Shown here: positions 1-11,356 of the stretch, one piece after another
Position numbering within the stretch: position 1 is the first letter of the stretch
How the letters are laid out: every line of letters begins with the position of its first letter
Source: Gossypium raimondii
Taxonomy: Eukaryota > Streptophyta > Magnoliopsida > Malvales > Malvaceae
Assembly (NCBI RefSeq): GCF_025698545.1
Contig: NC_068576.1
Location: 53,788,390 to 53,852,389 of the forward strand
Direction: 5' to 3'
DNA length: 64,000 nt
Made by a program: the position numbers and the translations under genes
The notes under the pieces: generated by a model
What the model was told of the DNA's origin: nothing
Seen by the model: only the letters and a program-made list of their open reading frames with translations
Databases searched by the model: none

Positions 1-1335
1 AGATAAGAAAGGTCAAAGCCCAACTAAGTGAAGAATTTGAGATGAAAGATTTGGGATCAGCAAAGAAGATACTTGGTATGAAGATTTTCAGAGATAGAAA
101 AACAAGTAAATTGTACCTAAGTCAGAAGGGGTACATTGAAAAAGTTCTTTGCAAGTTCAATATGTAGAGTGCTAAGCCTGTTAGTACTCCTTTAGCAGCT
201 CATTTTAGACTTCTATCGGCTTTGTCTCCATAATCAGATGATGAGATTGAGTACATGTCACATGTTCCATACTCTAGTGCGATGGGATCTCTCATGTATG
301 CTATGGTTTGCTCACGTCTAGATTTATCATATACAGTCAGTGCAGTTAGCAGATACATGGCGAATCCCGATAAAGAACATTGGAAAGCAGTTCAGTGGAT
401 TTTAAGATACTTACGAGGTACTACTGATGTTTGCTTATAGTTTGGAAGAACTAGAGATGGAGTTATTAGGTATGTTGATGCTAATTTTGCTAGAGACCTT
501 GATAGAAGAAGATCTCTCACAGATTATATATTTACAATCGGAGGTTGTGCAATCAGTTGGAAAGCCGCTTTGCAAACTACAGCCGCTTTGTCTACCACTG
601 AAGCTGAGTACATGGCGATTACTGAGGCTTGTAAAGAAGCTATTTGGTTGAAGGGACTATTTAGTAAACTGAATGAAGACCTTCAAATCAGTACAATATT
701 TTGTGAGAGTCAGAGTGTCATCTTCCTTACAAAAGATCAAATGTTTCATGAGAGAACAAAACACATTGATGCTCGGTATCATTTTGTTCGTGATATTATT
801 GCTCGTGGTGATATTGTTGTGAGTAAAATTAGTACTCATAAAAATCCTGCAGATATGATGACTAAGTCACTTCCTATAACCAAGTTTGAGCATTGCTTAG
901 GCTTGGTTGGTGTTCATTGTTGAAGTTAAACCCTTAAGGAGTTTTATGGAAGAGGTGAAAAACTTGTTCGTTGAGAATTCGTGTCAATGTGGACATTGTT
1001 AGAGTTGTATGGCCCAAATTCTAAAAGATTGCTTGCAAGTCAAGTTAAACAAAATATATCTTCTTTCTAGAAGATTTAGTATTTATGAGTATAATATATT
1101 TAGCATTTATTAACATAATATATTTAACTTTGATTAGAATTAGGTTTTTTTCAACCTATAAATAGATATAGTCGAAACTCCTCTTGTAATTATTTGAATT
1201 CGACATAGTGAATTTTCTTCTCCTCTGCCCGTGATTTTTTCCCGAAAGGGTTTTCACGTAAAAATCTGTGTGTTCTTTATTTTTATTTCTCTTTTCTTTG
1301 CGATATATTGTCATTACCGACGTTTTATTTTTACA
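1..1335 (+). mobile_element. Ty1-copia element, 3' part (cut by window edge)
   Basis: Fossil LTR retrotransposon of the Ty1-copia superfamily, entering from the left edge. It shows the end of the reverse-transcriptase region (about 1-170) and an RNase H-like region (about 250-920) that closes with the copia-type KHID and [11 protein letters not shown] motifs. A purine-rich tract follows at about 981-996, then one LTR at 997-1335. Protein and LTR sequence closely resemble the full-length element at 3625-8483, so the two belong to one family, but this copy lies on the opposite strand. The copy is broken, with a few breaks in the part seen. Its 5' portion lies outside the window, so age cannot be judged from an LTR pair; it looks more decayed than its neighbour. 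Confidence 0.9.
997..1335 (+). repeat. 3' LTR of the left Ty1-copia element
   Basis: It begins TGTTAG directly after the purine tract and ends in CA at 1335. The stretch at 1200-1320 (CACGTAAAAATCTGTGTG and surroundings, on this strand) is the same block that lies, reverse-complemented, inside the 374-bp LTRs at 3625-3998 and 8110-8483. The length, about 339 bp, is a little shorter than those. Confidence 0.85.
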
Positions 1336-3074
1336 GTCATACTGTAACATATTTTTAAAGATTTTGAATCTAATAATCGAATTTAAAGTTTTCGATATAA
1401 AATAGAGAAAAACCAAAATCACACCTTTTTTTTAATTTTATATTTTCATTCACATATTGTAAAGCTTTCCATATTTTTCTTATTTTTGAAATTTTGAGAT
1501 TTTTTGAAGTTTTTGACAATTTTGTAATTTGGCTCTCTTTTTCTAACTTAATGTATTTTTAAACAGATTTTTTTTAATTTCTGGAAATCTTATATAACTT
1601 TCCATATATTTTTCTGATTTGTTAAACTTTTTTAATTTTTTAATTTGTTTGGCAATTTTTTGTATTTTCTCTGTTCTTTGTGTTTTATGTACTTTTAAAA
1701 ATATTTTTTAAAATTATGGAATTTTATATATTTTTCTGATTTTAAACAAAATTGAGAAATTTTCTTTTTTCCCATTTTCGTTTTTAATTTATTTCTAAAA
1801 TTAAAGTTTGGGTGATGTGGTGCGCCACATAACCTTTTTAATATCATTAATGGCTGGGGCAAACTAATAACAAATTGGAAGCTTCAAATAACAAACTAAT
1901 ACAAAAAAAATTTAGATACCAAAGTGATAATTAAGAGCAACTTTAGGGTAAGCAGTATATTAACCCAAGATAAAATTACTTTTTTTAAATTTCATTTAAT
2001 AAATGAACTTTAAGCATGGATTTAAATACTTTTCTATTTAAATAATACTAGTTTGAAAAATTATGCAACAAATATATTCATTAAAAGTTGATGCAAAAAC
2101 AAGTGTAGTTTTAGTTAAAATAGTGAAATTAAAAGTTTAAAATTTATTATGTCTTGGGTTAAAACTAGTTTCTTTCCCATGCAGACTTACAAGTTAATTG
2201 TATTTAATATCTAATATTTTATAATTAATTATTTTAATTTAAAAATAATAAATGATAATTTGTATAGTTATTTTTAAAATATTTTAAAAACTTTTTTAAT
2301 TATTAAAAGAATATTTAATGTATTACTAATTTAAAAAAAGTTTTAGAATTATGTTTTTCGAAAAAATATAAAAAACATTTTTAATCTGATTTTGAAAAAA
2401 ATGAAAAGGTTTATTAAAACTTAAAAGTAATTATGTAGAATAAAATGATTTTATAAAAATGTTTATAGAAAAATAATTAAACATGTTATTGAAAAAGTAT
2501 TTTAAAAATGACTTTGTAATGTGTCGATCATTTAGAATTTGAAAATATTAAAAATATAAATAATCTTAATTGTAAAAATTATAAAGGGTTTAATTATAAA
2601 ACTTAAAATTTATTAATAATCTTAATGTGAAAAATATTTTTAAAAATAACCTTAAGCATTGAGACTGAATTTTAAATGGCAGAAATAAAAAAAGTACTAA
2701 GGGTTTTATTATAAATTATAAAAATTATTAAAATAACCTTGATGTAAAATTGTTAAAATTAATTTCATTATGGACCATTAAAAGTGGGAAAAATGACATA
2801 AACACTACAAGAAAAATTATATGAAACAGTAACATTACATCATTTATATCATTTTACAATAGTTTAATGTCAGTATTTTCATTTAGAATTTTAACATTTT
2901 ATCTTGAAAAAATTAAATTTAACTGAAAATTTTAAAATTTAAGATGAAATTATTGATGTGACATTAAATTATTGGAAGCGAATAATATCTCTATTTCATA
3001 TAATCTATACTAATTAGAAAAATGAGATAATCTCAAAAATAAAAAAACATGGGGTCAATAAAAATAATAATTAT
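1336..3074. other. AT-rich intergenic DNA without a recognisable gene
   Basis: Very AT-rich sequence with poly-T and poly-A tracts and no reading frame resembling a protein family. The only recognisable signal is a CACTA-transposon-like terminal motif at 2803. Confidence 0.6.
2803..2817 (+). repeat. CACTA (En/Spm)-type terminal motif, single end
   Basis: The sequence CACTACAAGAAAAAT matches the canonical plant CACTA terminal inverted repeat start. I found no matching inverted end (TTTTCTTGTAGTG) elsewhere in the window. This is either an orphan end of a decayed element or a chance match. Confidence 0.35.
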
Positions 3075-3624
3075 TATAGCATACCACATATCAGAGAAAT
3101 ATACTTGCATTCTTGCAGCACTAACCGGATGATTTGAAAAAAAGACAAAAAGAACTTCCAAAATTCTTTTAACTGTCAATGCTTGTTCCATATCCGCTCT
3201 ACGAAAATGACTAAGATCGTCGGTAAAAAAGAGATGAGAGATTGCCGATCCTCATCTACAAAATTGAATTGTAACCCATTCTTCTCTTTCTACTGCTTGA
3301 GAGATTAAATGTGTTAGCCTCTCCATATCAAGTACAAATAAGTATGGTAAGAGTGGATCTCCCTTCTCTATCACCACGCTGCGGCTTGAACTCCTCTGTA
3401 AGTTCACGGTTCCATGGAAGTTGCATGGTTGAAGAAGAGACACAGTTATGATCAAGCAGATAATTTTAATTGAGAGATCAGTCTCTCTCATGAAATTTTT
3501 CGAAAAATCTCACTGGATTCTATCATACTGTTTTATAGATCAACCTTGATGACCATCCATGATGTTCTTTCTTTATACAAACGCATAGTATGAATAACTT
3601 CTTGCACCATTATAATATTATTAT
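3075..3624 (-). mobile_element. LINE (L1-type) reverse-transcriptase fragment, left (3'-ward) piece
   Basis: On the minus strand the frames carry non-LTR reverse-transcriptase blocks. There is a QEVIHTMR block just inside 3624, a GDPLLPYLFVLDMERL block near 3290-3380, and the catalytic box in the variant FFTDDL near 3225, followed by a KRILEVL stretch. The piece is decayed by several frame changes and ends near 3075. It continues on the other side of the Ty1-copia insertion at 8484-9000: the motif SFIAxxSI/NNIIMVQEV is split exactly by that insertion. No endonuclease domain or poly(A) end is visible, so this is a fragment truncated at both ends. Confidence 0.85.
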
Positions 3625-3998
3625 TGAGAAAAATATAATGTCGGTAATGATAATATATCGCAAAAAAAATAGAAATAGAAAATAAAGAACACACAGATTT
3701 TACGTGGAAACCCTTTCGGGAAAAAACCACGGGCAGAGGAGAAGAAAATTCACTATGTCGAATTCGAATTAATTACAAGAGGAGTAGACTATGCCTATTT
3801 ATAGGCCTGTAAACCTTATTCTAATAGGAGTGAAACTCCTTATTCTAATCAATATCATATATATGGAGTTTAATAAGATTTAAAAAACCTTATTCTAAAA
3901 TAAAATAAAAGAAGTATAATTCTATAGGGATTTTAGTTTTATTTTATTTTACCACTGTATTTTATTTAAATAAGGATTCGAGTCACTTAATTCTAACA
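3625..3998 (-). repeat. 3' LTR of the full-length Ty1-copia element
   Basis: 374 bp, bounded by TG...CA on the minus strand (TGTTAG start at 3998, TCTCA end at 3625). About 98% identical to the LTR at 8110-8483. Flanked inside by the purine tract at 3999-4011 and outside by the ATTAT target duplication. Confidence 0.95.
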
Positions 3999-4099
3999 AT
4001 CTCCACCTTGACACAAATTCTTAATAAACAAGTTCTTCATCGCGAACTTTCAATGAACAAGTTCTCCACCTCTTCCATAAAACTCCTTAAGGGTTTATC

Positions 4100-5600
4100 T
4101 TCAACAATTAACACCAACCAAGTCTAAGCAATACTCAAACTTGGTTATAGGAAGTGACTTAGTCATCATATCTGCAGGATTTTCATGAGTACTAATTTTG
4201 CTCACAACAATATCACCACGAGCAATAATATCACGAACAAAATGATACCGAACATCAATGTGTTTTGTTCTCTCATGAAACATTTGATCTTTTGTAAGGA
4301 AGATGGCACTCTGACTATCAAAAAATACTGTATTAATTTGAAGGTCTTCATTGAGTTCACTAAAAAGTCCCTTCAACCATATAGCTTCTTTACAAGCCTC
4401 AGTAATCGCCTATACTCAGCTTCAGTGGTAGACAAAGCGACTGTAGTTTGCAAAGTGGCTTTCCAACTGATTGCACAACCTCCGATTGTAAAGATATAAC
4501 CGATGAGAGATCTTCTTTTATCGAGGTCCCCAGCAAAATCAACATCAACATACCCAATGACTCCATCTCTAGTTCTTCCAAACTGTAAACAAACATCGGT
4601 AGTACCTCGTAAGTATCTTAAAACCCACTGAACTGCTTTCCAATATTCTTTACCAGGATTCGCCATGTATCTACTAACTGCACTAACTGCATATGATAAA
4701 TCTGGACGTGAACAAATCATGGCATACATGAGAGATCCCACTGCACTAGAGTATGGAACATGTGACATGTACTCAATCTCATCATCTGATTATGGAGACA
4801 AAGCCGATGAAAGTCTGAAATGGGCTGCTAAAGGAGTACTAACAGGCTTAGCATTCTACATATTGAATCTGGAAAGAACTTTCTCAATGTACCCTTTCTG
4901 ACTTAGATACAATTTACTTGCTTTTCTATCCCTGAGAATCTCCATATCAAGTATCTTCTTTGCTGGTCCCAAGTCTTTCATCTCAAATTCTTCACTTAGT
5001 TGGGCTTTGACCTTTCTTATCTCTCTTTTATCTTTCGCTGCTATCAACATGTCATCAACATAAATGAGTAGATACACAAAAGAACCATCACTATTTTTCT
5101 TAAAGTAAACACAACTGTCAAAGCTACTTCTTTTAAAATCATGAGAAGTCATAAAGGAATCAAACCTCTTATACCATTGTCTTGGTGACTGTTTCAAACC
5201 GTAAAGGGACTTTTTCAACAAGCAAACATAGTCCTCTTTTTCAAAACAGAAAACCCTCCGGTTGTTGCATGTAAATATCCTCCTCAAGTTCTCCATGCAA
5301 AAATGCAGTTTTTACATATAACTGCTCAAGCTCCAAATCATGCATGGCCACAATACCAAGAAAAGCTCGAATCGAACTATGCTTCACAACTGGAGAGAAC
5401 ACATCTGTGAAGTCCACTCTTGGAATTTGACTGTAACCCTTTGCAACAAGCCTTGTTTTATATCTGGGTTCTTCAACTCTTGGAGTCCCCTATTTCTTTT
5501 TAAACATCCATTTACAATGAACAACCTTTTTACCTTTAGGGAGTTTCACAAGATCCCATGTTTGATTTTTGTGTAGTGATTCCATCTCCTCTTGCATAGC
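4100..5600 (-). mobile_element. Ty1-copia part: reverse transcriptase and RNase H region
   Basis: Part of the element at 3625-8483. The reverse-transcriptase region lies at about 4860-5600 and shows the copia catalytic box YVDDML with the LYGLKQSPRQW block upstream. The RNase H-like region lies at about 4100-4560 and ends in [13 protein letters not shown]. These are standard copia pol domains. The region is broken. Confidence 0.9.
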
Positions 5601-5899
5601 AAACATCCACTTTTCTGAGTCTTCACAACTAACCGCCTCAGAATAATTAAATGGCTCTTGATTTGCATCTATATCTTCAGCCAGATTTAAAGCATAAGCA
5701 ACTAGATCAGCCTCGACATACTTCTTTGGAGGTTTAATTTCTCTTCTAGTTCTGTTTTTGGCAATAGAGTATTGTGGTGAAGAAGCAACTCTATTTTGAA
5801 TTTTTGTACTGGCTTTAGTAGTCGACTCTGTTGTAGATTCTAGATTAATCTGATGCTCCACCTGCTTTTGGTTTTCTTTATTGGAAAAGTCTTTAAGAG

Positions 5900-7000
5900 A
5901 TAAGTTAGGTAGCATAGCAGTTTCATCAAAAACAACATCTCTACTACTCACAACTTTTCTATTTTTAGGACACCATAACTTATACCCTTTTACACCAGCT
6001 TTATAACCAAGAAAAACACATTTAATAGATCTTGGTTCCAATTTTCCATTATCAACATGAGCATACGCAGGACAACCAAATATCTTTAAATCAGAATAGT
6101 CAGCAGGATTACCAGACCATACCTCTTGTGGAGTCTTTTTCTCAATGGCAACGGATGGAGATCGGTTGATCAAAAAACATGCAGTAAAGGTTGCTTCTGC
6201 CCAAAAAGACTTTGATAAGTTGGCATTTGACAACATACATCGAACCTTCTCCATGATCGTTCTGTTCATTCGTTCTGCAATGCCGTTTTGCTGTGGAGTA
6301 TGACGAACTATCAAGTGTCTCATGATCCCTTCTGACTGGCACAGTTTATTAAATTCATCAGAACAGAACTCTAAGCCATTGTCTGTGCGGAGATATTTTA
6401 TTTGCTTTCCCGTCTATTTTTCAATCATGGTTTTCCAAGACTTAAATACGGAAAACACATCGTTTTTCTGCTTCAGGAAGAACGCCCACACTTTTCTGGA
6501 AAAATCATCAATAAAAGTTAGCATATAATTAGCTCCACCTCTCGAAGGCACTCTGGATGGCCCCCATAGATCAGAATGAATATACTCGAACATTCCCTTC
6601 GTGTTATGGATTCCTTTGGTGAATCGAACTCTCTTTTGCTTCCCAAAAATGCAGTGCTCACAGAACTTCAGTTTGCAAATTCCTTGCCCATCAAAAAGTC
6701 CTCTTTTGCCCAATTCTGCCATGTCATTCACACTCATATACCCTAGGCACATATGCCAAAGTTTAGTAATATCATCATCTGACAAGGAAGAGGATGACAC
6801 AGCTACATCACCAAGAATGAGAGAACCACCAAAAACATATAACTTGGCAGTCTTTCTCTGCCCTTTCATCACAATGAGGGAACATTTGGAAATTTTCAAA
6901 ACCCCACTTTCAGCTGTGTATTTGTACCCTTTTGAATCAAAAGTACTCAATGAAATTAAATTTCTCTTTAATTCTGGAACATGTCGTACGTCACTGAGTG
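5900..7000 (-). mobile_element. Ty1-copia part: GAG-pre-integrase and integrase region
   Basis: Part of the element at 3625-8483. It shows the integrase core blocks HSDLWGPSRVPS and FIDDFSRKVWAFFL, and the downstream HTPQQNGIAERMNRTI block. The zinc-binding GAG-pre-integrase stretch (KLWHMCLGYMS) precedes them. The domain lies upstream of the reverse transcriptase, which defines Ty1-copia rather than Ty3-gypsy. The region is broken. Confidence 0.9.
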
Positions 7001-7129
7001 TTCTGAAAACTCCATCAAACATTTTAACTCTAATTATTCCAACACCTGTAATTCTACATGAAACATTATTTCCCATCAACACAATACCTTCAGACATTGT
7101 TTCGTAAGTTGTAAACCAATCTCGATTGG

Positions 7130-8075
7130 GACTCATGTGGAAGGTGCAACCCGAATCAAGGATCCACTCCTCGCTTGCTTTGGAATTGTTGACAGAAACG
7201 ACTAGAAGTTCACCATCGCTGTAATCTTCTACAACATCAGCTTTACTAGAATTTTCTAGTTGTCTTCCATTTTGATTCGCAGCCTCCCTTTTGATCTTAT
7301 TCTGTAGCTTATAGCACTCAGATTTAATGTGCCCTTTCTTCTTGCAAAAGTTACAAGTTTTACCTCTGTTTGAAGACTTCGATCTACCTTTAGATTTACT
7401 GCGAGGATTCCGTTCCTGTGTCCTTCCACAATCATCATCAGCATTCCGATCTTATCTCTCACGAACAATAAGACCCTCTCCCTGAGAGTCGGTTTTAACC
7501 ACAAGATGCTTCATCTTATCATACGAGGTTAAAGAATCATAAACCTCATAAACTGTGAGAGACTTGTGGCTATATAAAATCGTATCTCTAAAGGTTGAAT
7601 AAGACGGGGGCAACGAACAAAGTAGAATCAGCCCTAGATCTTCCTTATCATACTGAACCTCCATGGCCTCCAAGTTTGAGAGAATTTATTTGAACACTGT
7701 TAAGTGTTCGTGCACAGATGCACCTTCCTCCAAACGATGAGCATAAAGATGTTGCTTCATATGTAGTTTGCTAGTTAGAGTTTTCGACATACATATCTGT
7801 TCCAACCTCTTCCATAATCCAGCGGCAGTCTTTTCCTTCATCACATCCTGCAAAATTTCGTTAGACAAATGCAGATGTAACTGTGTTAACGCCTTTCGAT
7901 CCTTGCGCTTCTTCTCTTCTTCCGTCAAAGTTGAAGGCATCTTATCTACCCCTGGTAGGGCTTCCTCTAAGTCCATCTGTGCAAGAACTGCTTGCATCTT
8001 TATCTGCCACAATGCAAATTTGGTGTTGAGATCCAACAGCGAAATTTCGTACTTCAAAGACGTCATTACCGTGAT
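7130..8075 (-). mobile_element. Ty1-copia part: gag, zinc knuckle and protease region
   Basis: Part of the element at 3625-8483. The gag region begins near 8065 and has the copia gag/UBN2 look (NTKFALWQIKMQAVLAQMDL and LWKRLEQICMSKTLTSKLH). A CCHC knuckle (CNFCKKKGHIKSEC) lies near 7311-7355. The aspartic protease motif (WILDSGCTFHM) lies near 7140-7180. The region is broken. Confidence 0.88.
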
Positions 8076-8109
8076 TGAGATGAACAACCCAAAAGCTCGG
8101 ATATCAATT

Positions 8110-8483
8110 TGAGAAAAATATAATGTCGGTAATGACAATATATCGCAAAGAAAAATAGAAATAGAAAATAAAGAACACACAGATTTTACGTGGAAACCCT
8201 TTCGGAAAAAACCACGGGCAGGGGAGAAGAAAATTCACTATGTCGAATTCGAATTAATTACAAGAGGAGTAGACTATGCCTATTTATAGACTTGTAAACC
8301 TTATTCTAATAGGAGTGAAACTCCTTATTCTAATCAATATCATATACACGGAGTTTAATAAGATTTAAAAAACCTTATTCTAAAATAAAATAAAAGAAGT
8401 ATAATTCTATAGAGATTTTAGTTTTATTTTATTTTACCACTGTATTTTATTTAAATAAGGATTCGAGTCACTTAATTCTAACA
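8110..8483 (-). repeat. 5' LTR of the full-length Ty1-copia element
   Basis: 374 bp, bounded by TGTTAG (at 8483 on the minus strand) and TCTCA (at 8110). Followed on the minus strand by the primer-binding site at 8095-8106. The flanking ATTAT at 8484-8488 is the second copy of the target duplication. Confidence 0.95.
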
Positions 8484-9000
8484 ATTATAAATACTTCGAC
8501 CGCAATAAAATTGACAATTAAAATCGGTTTAACTCTGACAATAAGATTTGACATAAGTGGTTTTAACCGGTTAACAATTGTTTTAGTGATCACTTTAAAT
8601 AAGACCGTACATAGACTTATCATAGAAGTTTAGCTCCTTCCACCTTGGGAATCAACACTATAAGCGTTTGATTTAATTCATCCAAGCACATCCAAACCAG
8701 CTGACAAATTTGATCCTTCACAAGTACCCATTGGGATTGAAAGAAACGAGCTTAAAATCCATCAATACATGGGGCATTTAAGGGCACCATGCTAAACAAG
8801 GTTTTTCTCACCTCCTCCTCCGAAACACTGTTTTCCAAGGCCGCAACGTCTTCATCTCCCAAAATAGGGAAGCTGTTGCGCAAAGGGAACTCTCCTGAGA
8901 ACGAAACCTCGAGGGAGTATAGCTGCACAAAAAACTTCACTGTCTCAGCTTTCAAAATTTCACTGTCATAACACCATTCACCATGATCAATCTTAGTCCA
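8484..9000 (-). mobile_element. LINE (L1-type) reverse-transcriptase fragment, right (5'-ward) piece
   Basis: This is the upstream continuation of the LINE piece at 3075-3624. On the minus strand it shows the pre-RT region (KAETVKFFVQLYSLEV, SEEEVRKTLFSMVPLNAP) and the RT finger block (LIVLIPKVEGAK ... LFKVITKTIVNRLKPLMSN). It runs into the copia insertion site at 8484. Several stops and frame changes are present. Nothing LINE-like is seen beyond about 9000. Confidence 0.82.
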
Positions 9001-9584
9001 CCAACAAAATGAAGGCTTTGCTTAATTATGTGGACCATTCACATATTTAAGTCTTAAGGTGGTTGGTTTAATTGATGTAACTATATAGTTAAACCATTAA
9101 CTAAGGGAAAAAACTAAAATTAAGTGGTGAAGAAATATAATTTGTATAAAGAGAAAATACATGTTTGAAATTTAGGGACTATTATTAGAAAAGATAATCA
9201 AGAACTCCGAACATAAACTGTAAATAAAGATGAAAGATATAAATATATATATATATATATATTTCTATTTCATCAAAGTATTGTGAATTTTAAATTTTTC
9301 TAACAAACATGAAACCCATAATAAATAATTAAATGTAAAAGATCAAAACTTGTTTTATAGCATAAACCAAAGTAGAAACTAAAGCAATTATGCATGTTAG
9401 CATTGTAACAGTTCCACAATTTTCAATCATTTGGGAAGTCTATTTAACTTATAATTTGGCATTCAGTTTTTCTTTATTATTATTTCACTTGCAAAATTAC
9501 ATCTATAGATGGCTTATAATAATATGCTATATATCATCCCTTCATCAACCATATCCTATTCACAAAATTTTTCACCAATATAGT
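9001..9584. other. Intergenic DNA with a short TA microsatellite
   Basis: 3' flank of the cytochrome P450 gene (which reads leftward and stops at 9585). It contains an AT-dinucleotide run at about 9240-9262. No other gene is visible; the P450 3' UTR must lie in the right part. Confidence 0.6.
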
Positions 9585-11168
9585 TCAAACATACACTTCT
9601 TCGTCAGCTTTGTGCATCTTTTCTGGGACAGGTTTGAGGTTTCTTGGGTGCACGTCCATGCAAAGCCCATATTTCATGAACAACGTTAATGACATCTTCT
9701 GCTCTACCCGGTGCCCTGCCGCCACTGTAAGTCGATGATGGAGTAACACCGCCGCGGCTATTGATTTCATTTGAAGATAAGCTAAATCTTTTCCTAAACA
9801 AATTCGGGGTCCGGCGTTGAATGTAACAAATCTATACGAATCCTTTGGCTCGAATTTTTTACCGTCTTCGGATAACCATCTTTCTGGTTTGAATTCCAAG
9901 CAATCTTCACCCCAGATGAATTTCATACGACCAGCTGAATATATAGAGTATGTCACGTTTGATCCAGCAGGGACGAATGTCCCATTAGGCAAGACATCAT
10001 CTGCTATTACATGCTTTGAGTCTTGTGGCACTGATGGGTAGAGTCTTAATGTCTCAGACAGTGCTGCTTTAAGGTATATTAATCGGTCAACTTCTTCGAA
10101 TACAAGGGGTTCATTTACCCATTTGGAAGTATCAGTGCCACGTGTCTTCATCAGAACGGTGGTAATTTCTGTGATGATCTTTTCTTCCACCCTTGAATTT
10201 TGACTGACTAGCCAGAAGAACCAGCATAGTGCGACCGAAGTAGTGTCACGTCCAGCTAAAATAAAGTTTAATGCCACGTGTCTAAGGAATTCATCTGAGT
10301 AGGATTCCTTTTTTTTCATGAAACGGGACAGCAAGTCGTCGTGTGGGATCTCACCTTGATGCCGACTCAGCAATTCAAGCTTGCGTGTATTAATGATTTC
10401 GGATAAGAATTTATCCATGTGGTCGAGGCTTCGGCTCAGCTTCACTTCCATTCCAAGCCCCAACCATTTTTTCAGCTTCCATATGATTTCGGGCAAAATA
10501 AATCGTTGGAGCGTGGCTTCTGTGGCTCGATCAAAAGCCGTTGCGAAGCCGTTCTCGGGAAGCCCTGGAGATGCCGTTTGAGGATCCTTGCCAAATGTCA
10601 AGCCACATATGTTATCGAAAGTGAGCCGAAGCAACAGGTCCTGAAAATCAACCGGCTTCCCTTGGAGCTGAGCCGTCTCAAGAATCGGCCAAAACCGCTG
10701 CTTGATGGCCCGGTTAACCCACCGTGACATGGCTTGGCGAAGCGTCCTGGTGGTAAACTCCAACGCGGCAGTCTTACGCTGGAACAGCCACGTGTCACCA
10801 TCAGAATTAAAGATCCCATCACCAAGCAAATCATGAAACACAGCCTGCCAAAACGGCCCCTTGGGATAATTATCGAACCGGCCCTTCAAAATATGCTCCA
10901 AGTTATTCGGATCGCACGTGACGGTCACGAGACCTTGCTTCCGAGCCAAAAACGGAATCGCAGCGATGCACGTCTGGTACGTGCCGCCGCACGCGCGTAG
11001 GTTGTCGGCAATCCACTCATGCATACAATTGGAGTTCTCAATGAGCCCCGGAAGGCTGCCCAATAAAGGCCAGACACGTGGTCCATTGAGCGACCGTGCG
11101 ATGAACTTGAACCATACTAAATAAACCACCACGGCTGATAGAATCATCAAAGCCACTGATGCATCCAT
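9585..11168 (-). CDS. Cytochrome P450 CYP86A, fatty-acid omega-hydroxylase
   Basis: One uninterrupted exon encoding 527 aa. All P450 landmarks are present: an N-terminal membrane anchor (residues about 3-22), the proline-rich hinge with [13 protein letters not shown] (29-41), the oxygen-binding I-helix AGRDTT (305-310), the K-helix ExxR as SETLR (371-375), the PERW motif (428-431) and the heme loop [10 protein letters not shown] (450-459) with the ligand Cys457. Length and sequence fit the CYP86A subfamily, ER enzymes that omega-hydroxylate C12-C18 fatty acids for cutin and suberin polymers. The frame stays open 29 codons upstream of the chosen start. I place the start at the ATG at 11168 because [10 protein letters not shown]... 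is where other CYP86A proteins begin and gives a proper anchor. Single-exon structure is usual for several CYP86A genes. Which member (A1, A4, A8, A22-like) cannot be settled by eye. Confidence 0.95.
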   Translation of the reverse strand: MDASVALMILSAVVVYLVWFKFIARSLNGPRVWPLLGSLPGLIENSNCMHEWIADNLRACGGTYQTCIAAIPFLARKQGLVTVTCDPNNLEHILKGRFDNYPKGPFWQAVFHDLLGDGIFNSDGDTWLFQRKTAALEFTTRTLRQAMSRWVNRAIKQRFWPILETAQLQGKPVDFQDLLLRLTFDNICGLTFGKDPQTASPGLPENGFATAFDRATEATLQRFILPEIIWKLKKWLGLGMEVKLSRSLDHMDKFLSEIINTRKLELLSRHQGEIPHDDLLSRFMKKKESYSDEFLRHVALNFILAGRDTTSVALCWFFWLVSQNSRVEEKIITEITTVLMKTRGTDTSKWVNEPLVFEEVDRLIYLKAALSETLRLYPSVPQDSKHVIADDVLPNGTFVPAGSNVTYSIYSAGRMKFIWGEDCLEFKPERWLSEDGKKFEPKDSYRFVTFNAGPRICLGKDLAYLQMKSIAAAVLLHHRLTVAAGHRVEQKMSLTLFMKYGLCMDVHPRNLKPVPEKMHKADEEVYV

Positions 11169-11348
11169 TTGATCAGCTTTGTAACACTCTATATATAATA
11201 TATGAGTTGAAGCTGTTAATGCACGAACATGAGAGCTCTTAAATTGAAACGACAATGGCGAAAAATAAATAAAACCCTAAATGTACAGAAAAGGGAGAAG
11301 AGACGAGAAGCCTGTGAATGTGTGAGTGAAAGAGAAGACAAAAAGGGT

Positions 11349-11356
11349 TATATAGA
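11349..11356 (-). promoter_or_regulatory. Likely TATA box of the CYP86A gene
   Basis: On the minus strand this reads CTATATAA, about 180 bp upstream of the ATG at 11168. That leaves room for a 5' leader of roughly 150 nt. A GA/TC-rich run (CTCTCTCTCTCGC at about 11432-11446) lies further upstream, a pattern common in plant core promoters. Inference from spacing only. Confidence 0.45.

Larger units (their letters stand above)
3625..8483 (-). mobile_element. Full-length Ty1-copia retrotransposon inserted in a LINE
   Basis: Fossil Ty1-copia element of 4,859 bp with LTRs at 3625-3998 (3') and 8110-8483 (5'). The 5-bp target duplication ATTAT is at 3620-3624 and 8484-8488. Next to the 5' LTR, a primer-binding site at 8095-8106 matches the usual initiator-Met-type site TGGTATCAGAGC at 10 of 12 positions. 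A purine tract lies at 3999-4011. Parts in order on the minus strand are a gag region, a CCHC zinc knuckle, protease, integrase, reverse transcriptase and RNase H: the copia order with integrase before RT. The element keeps both ends but its coding region is broken, with about half a dozen breaks. The LTRs differ by about 8 substitutions and 2 small gaps in 374 bp (about 2%). At an assumed 1.3e-8 changes per site per year this is under about 1 million years; slower rates give a few million. Confidence 0.95.

Noticed and set aside
9604-11124. Several open frames overlapping the P450 gene on the plus strand and in another minus frame
   Set aside because: They mirror the long conserved P450 frame, have no domains, and the P450 reading explains every motif.
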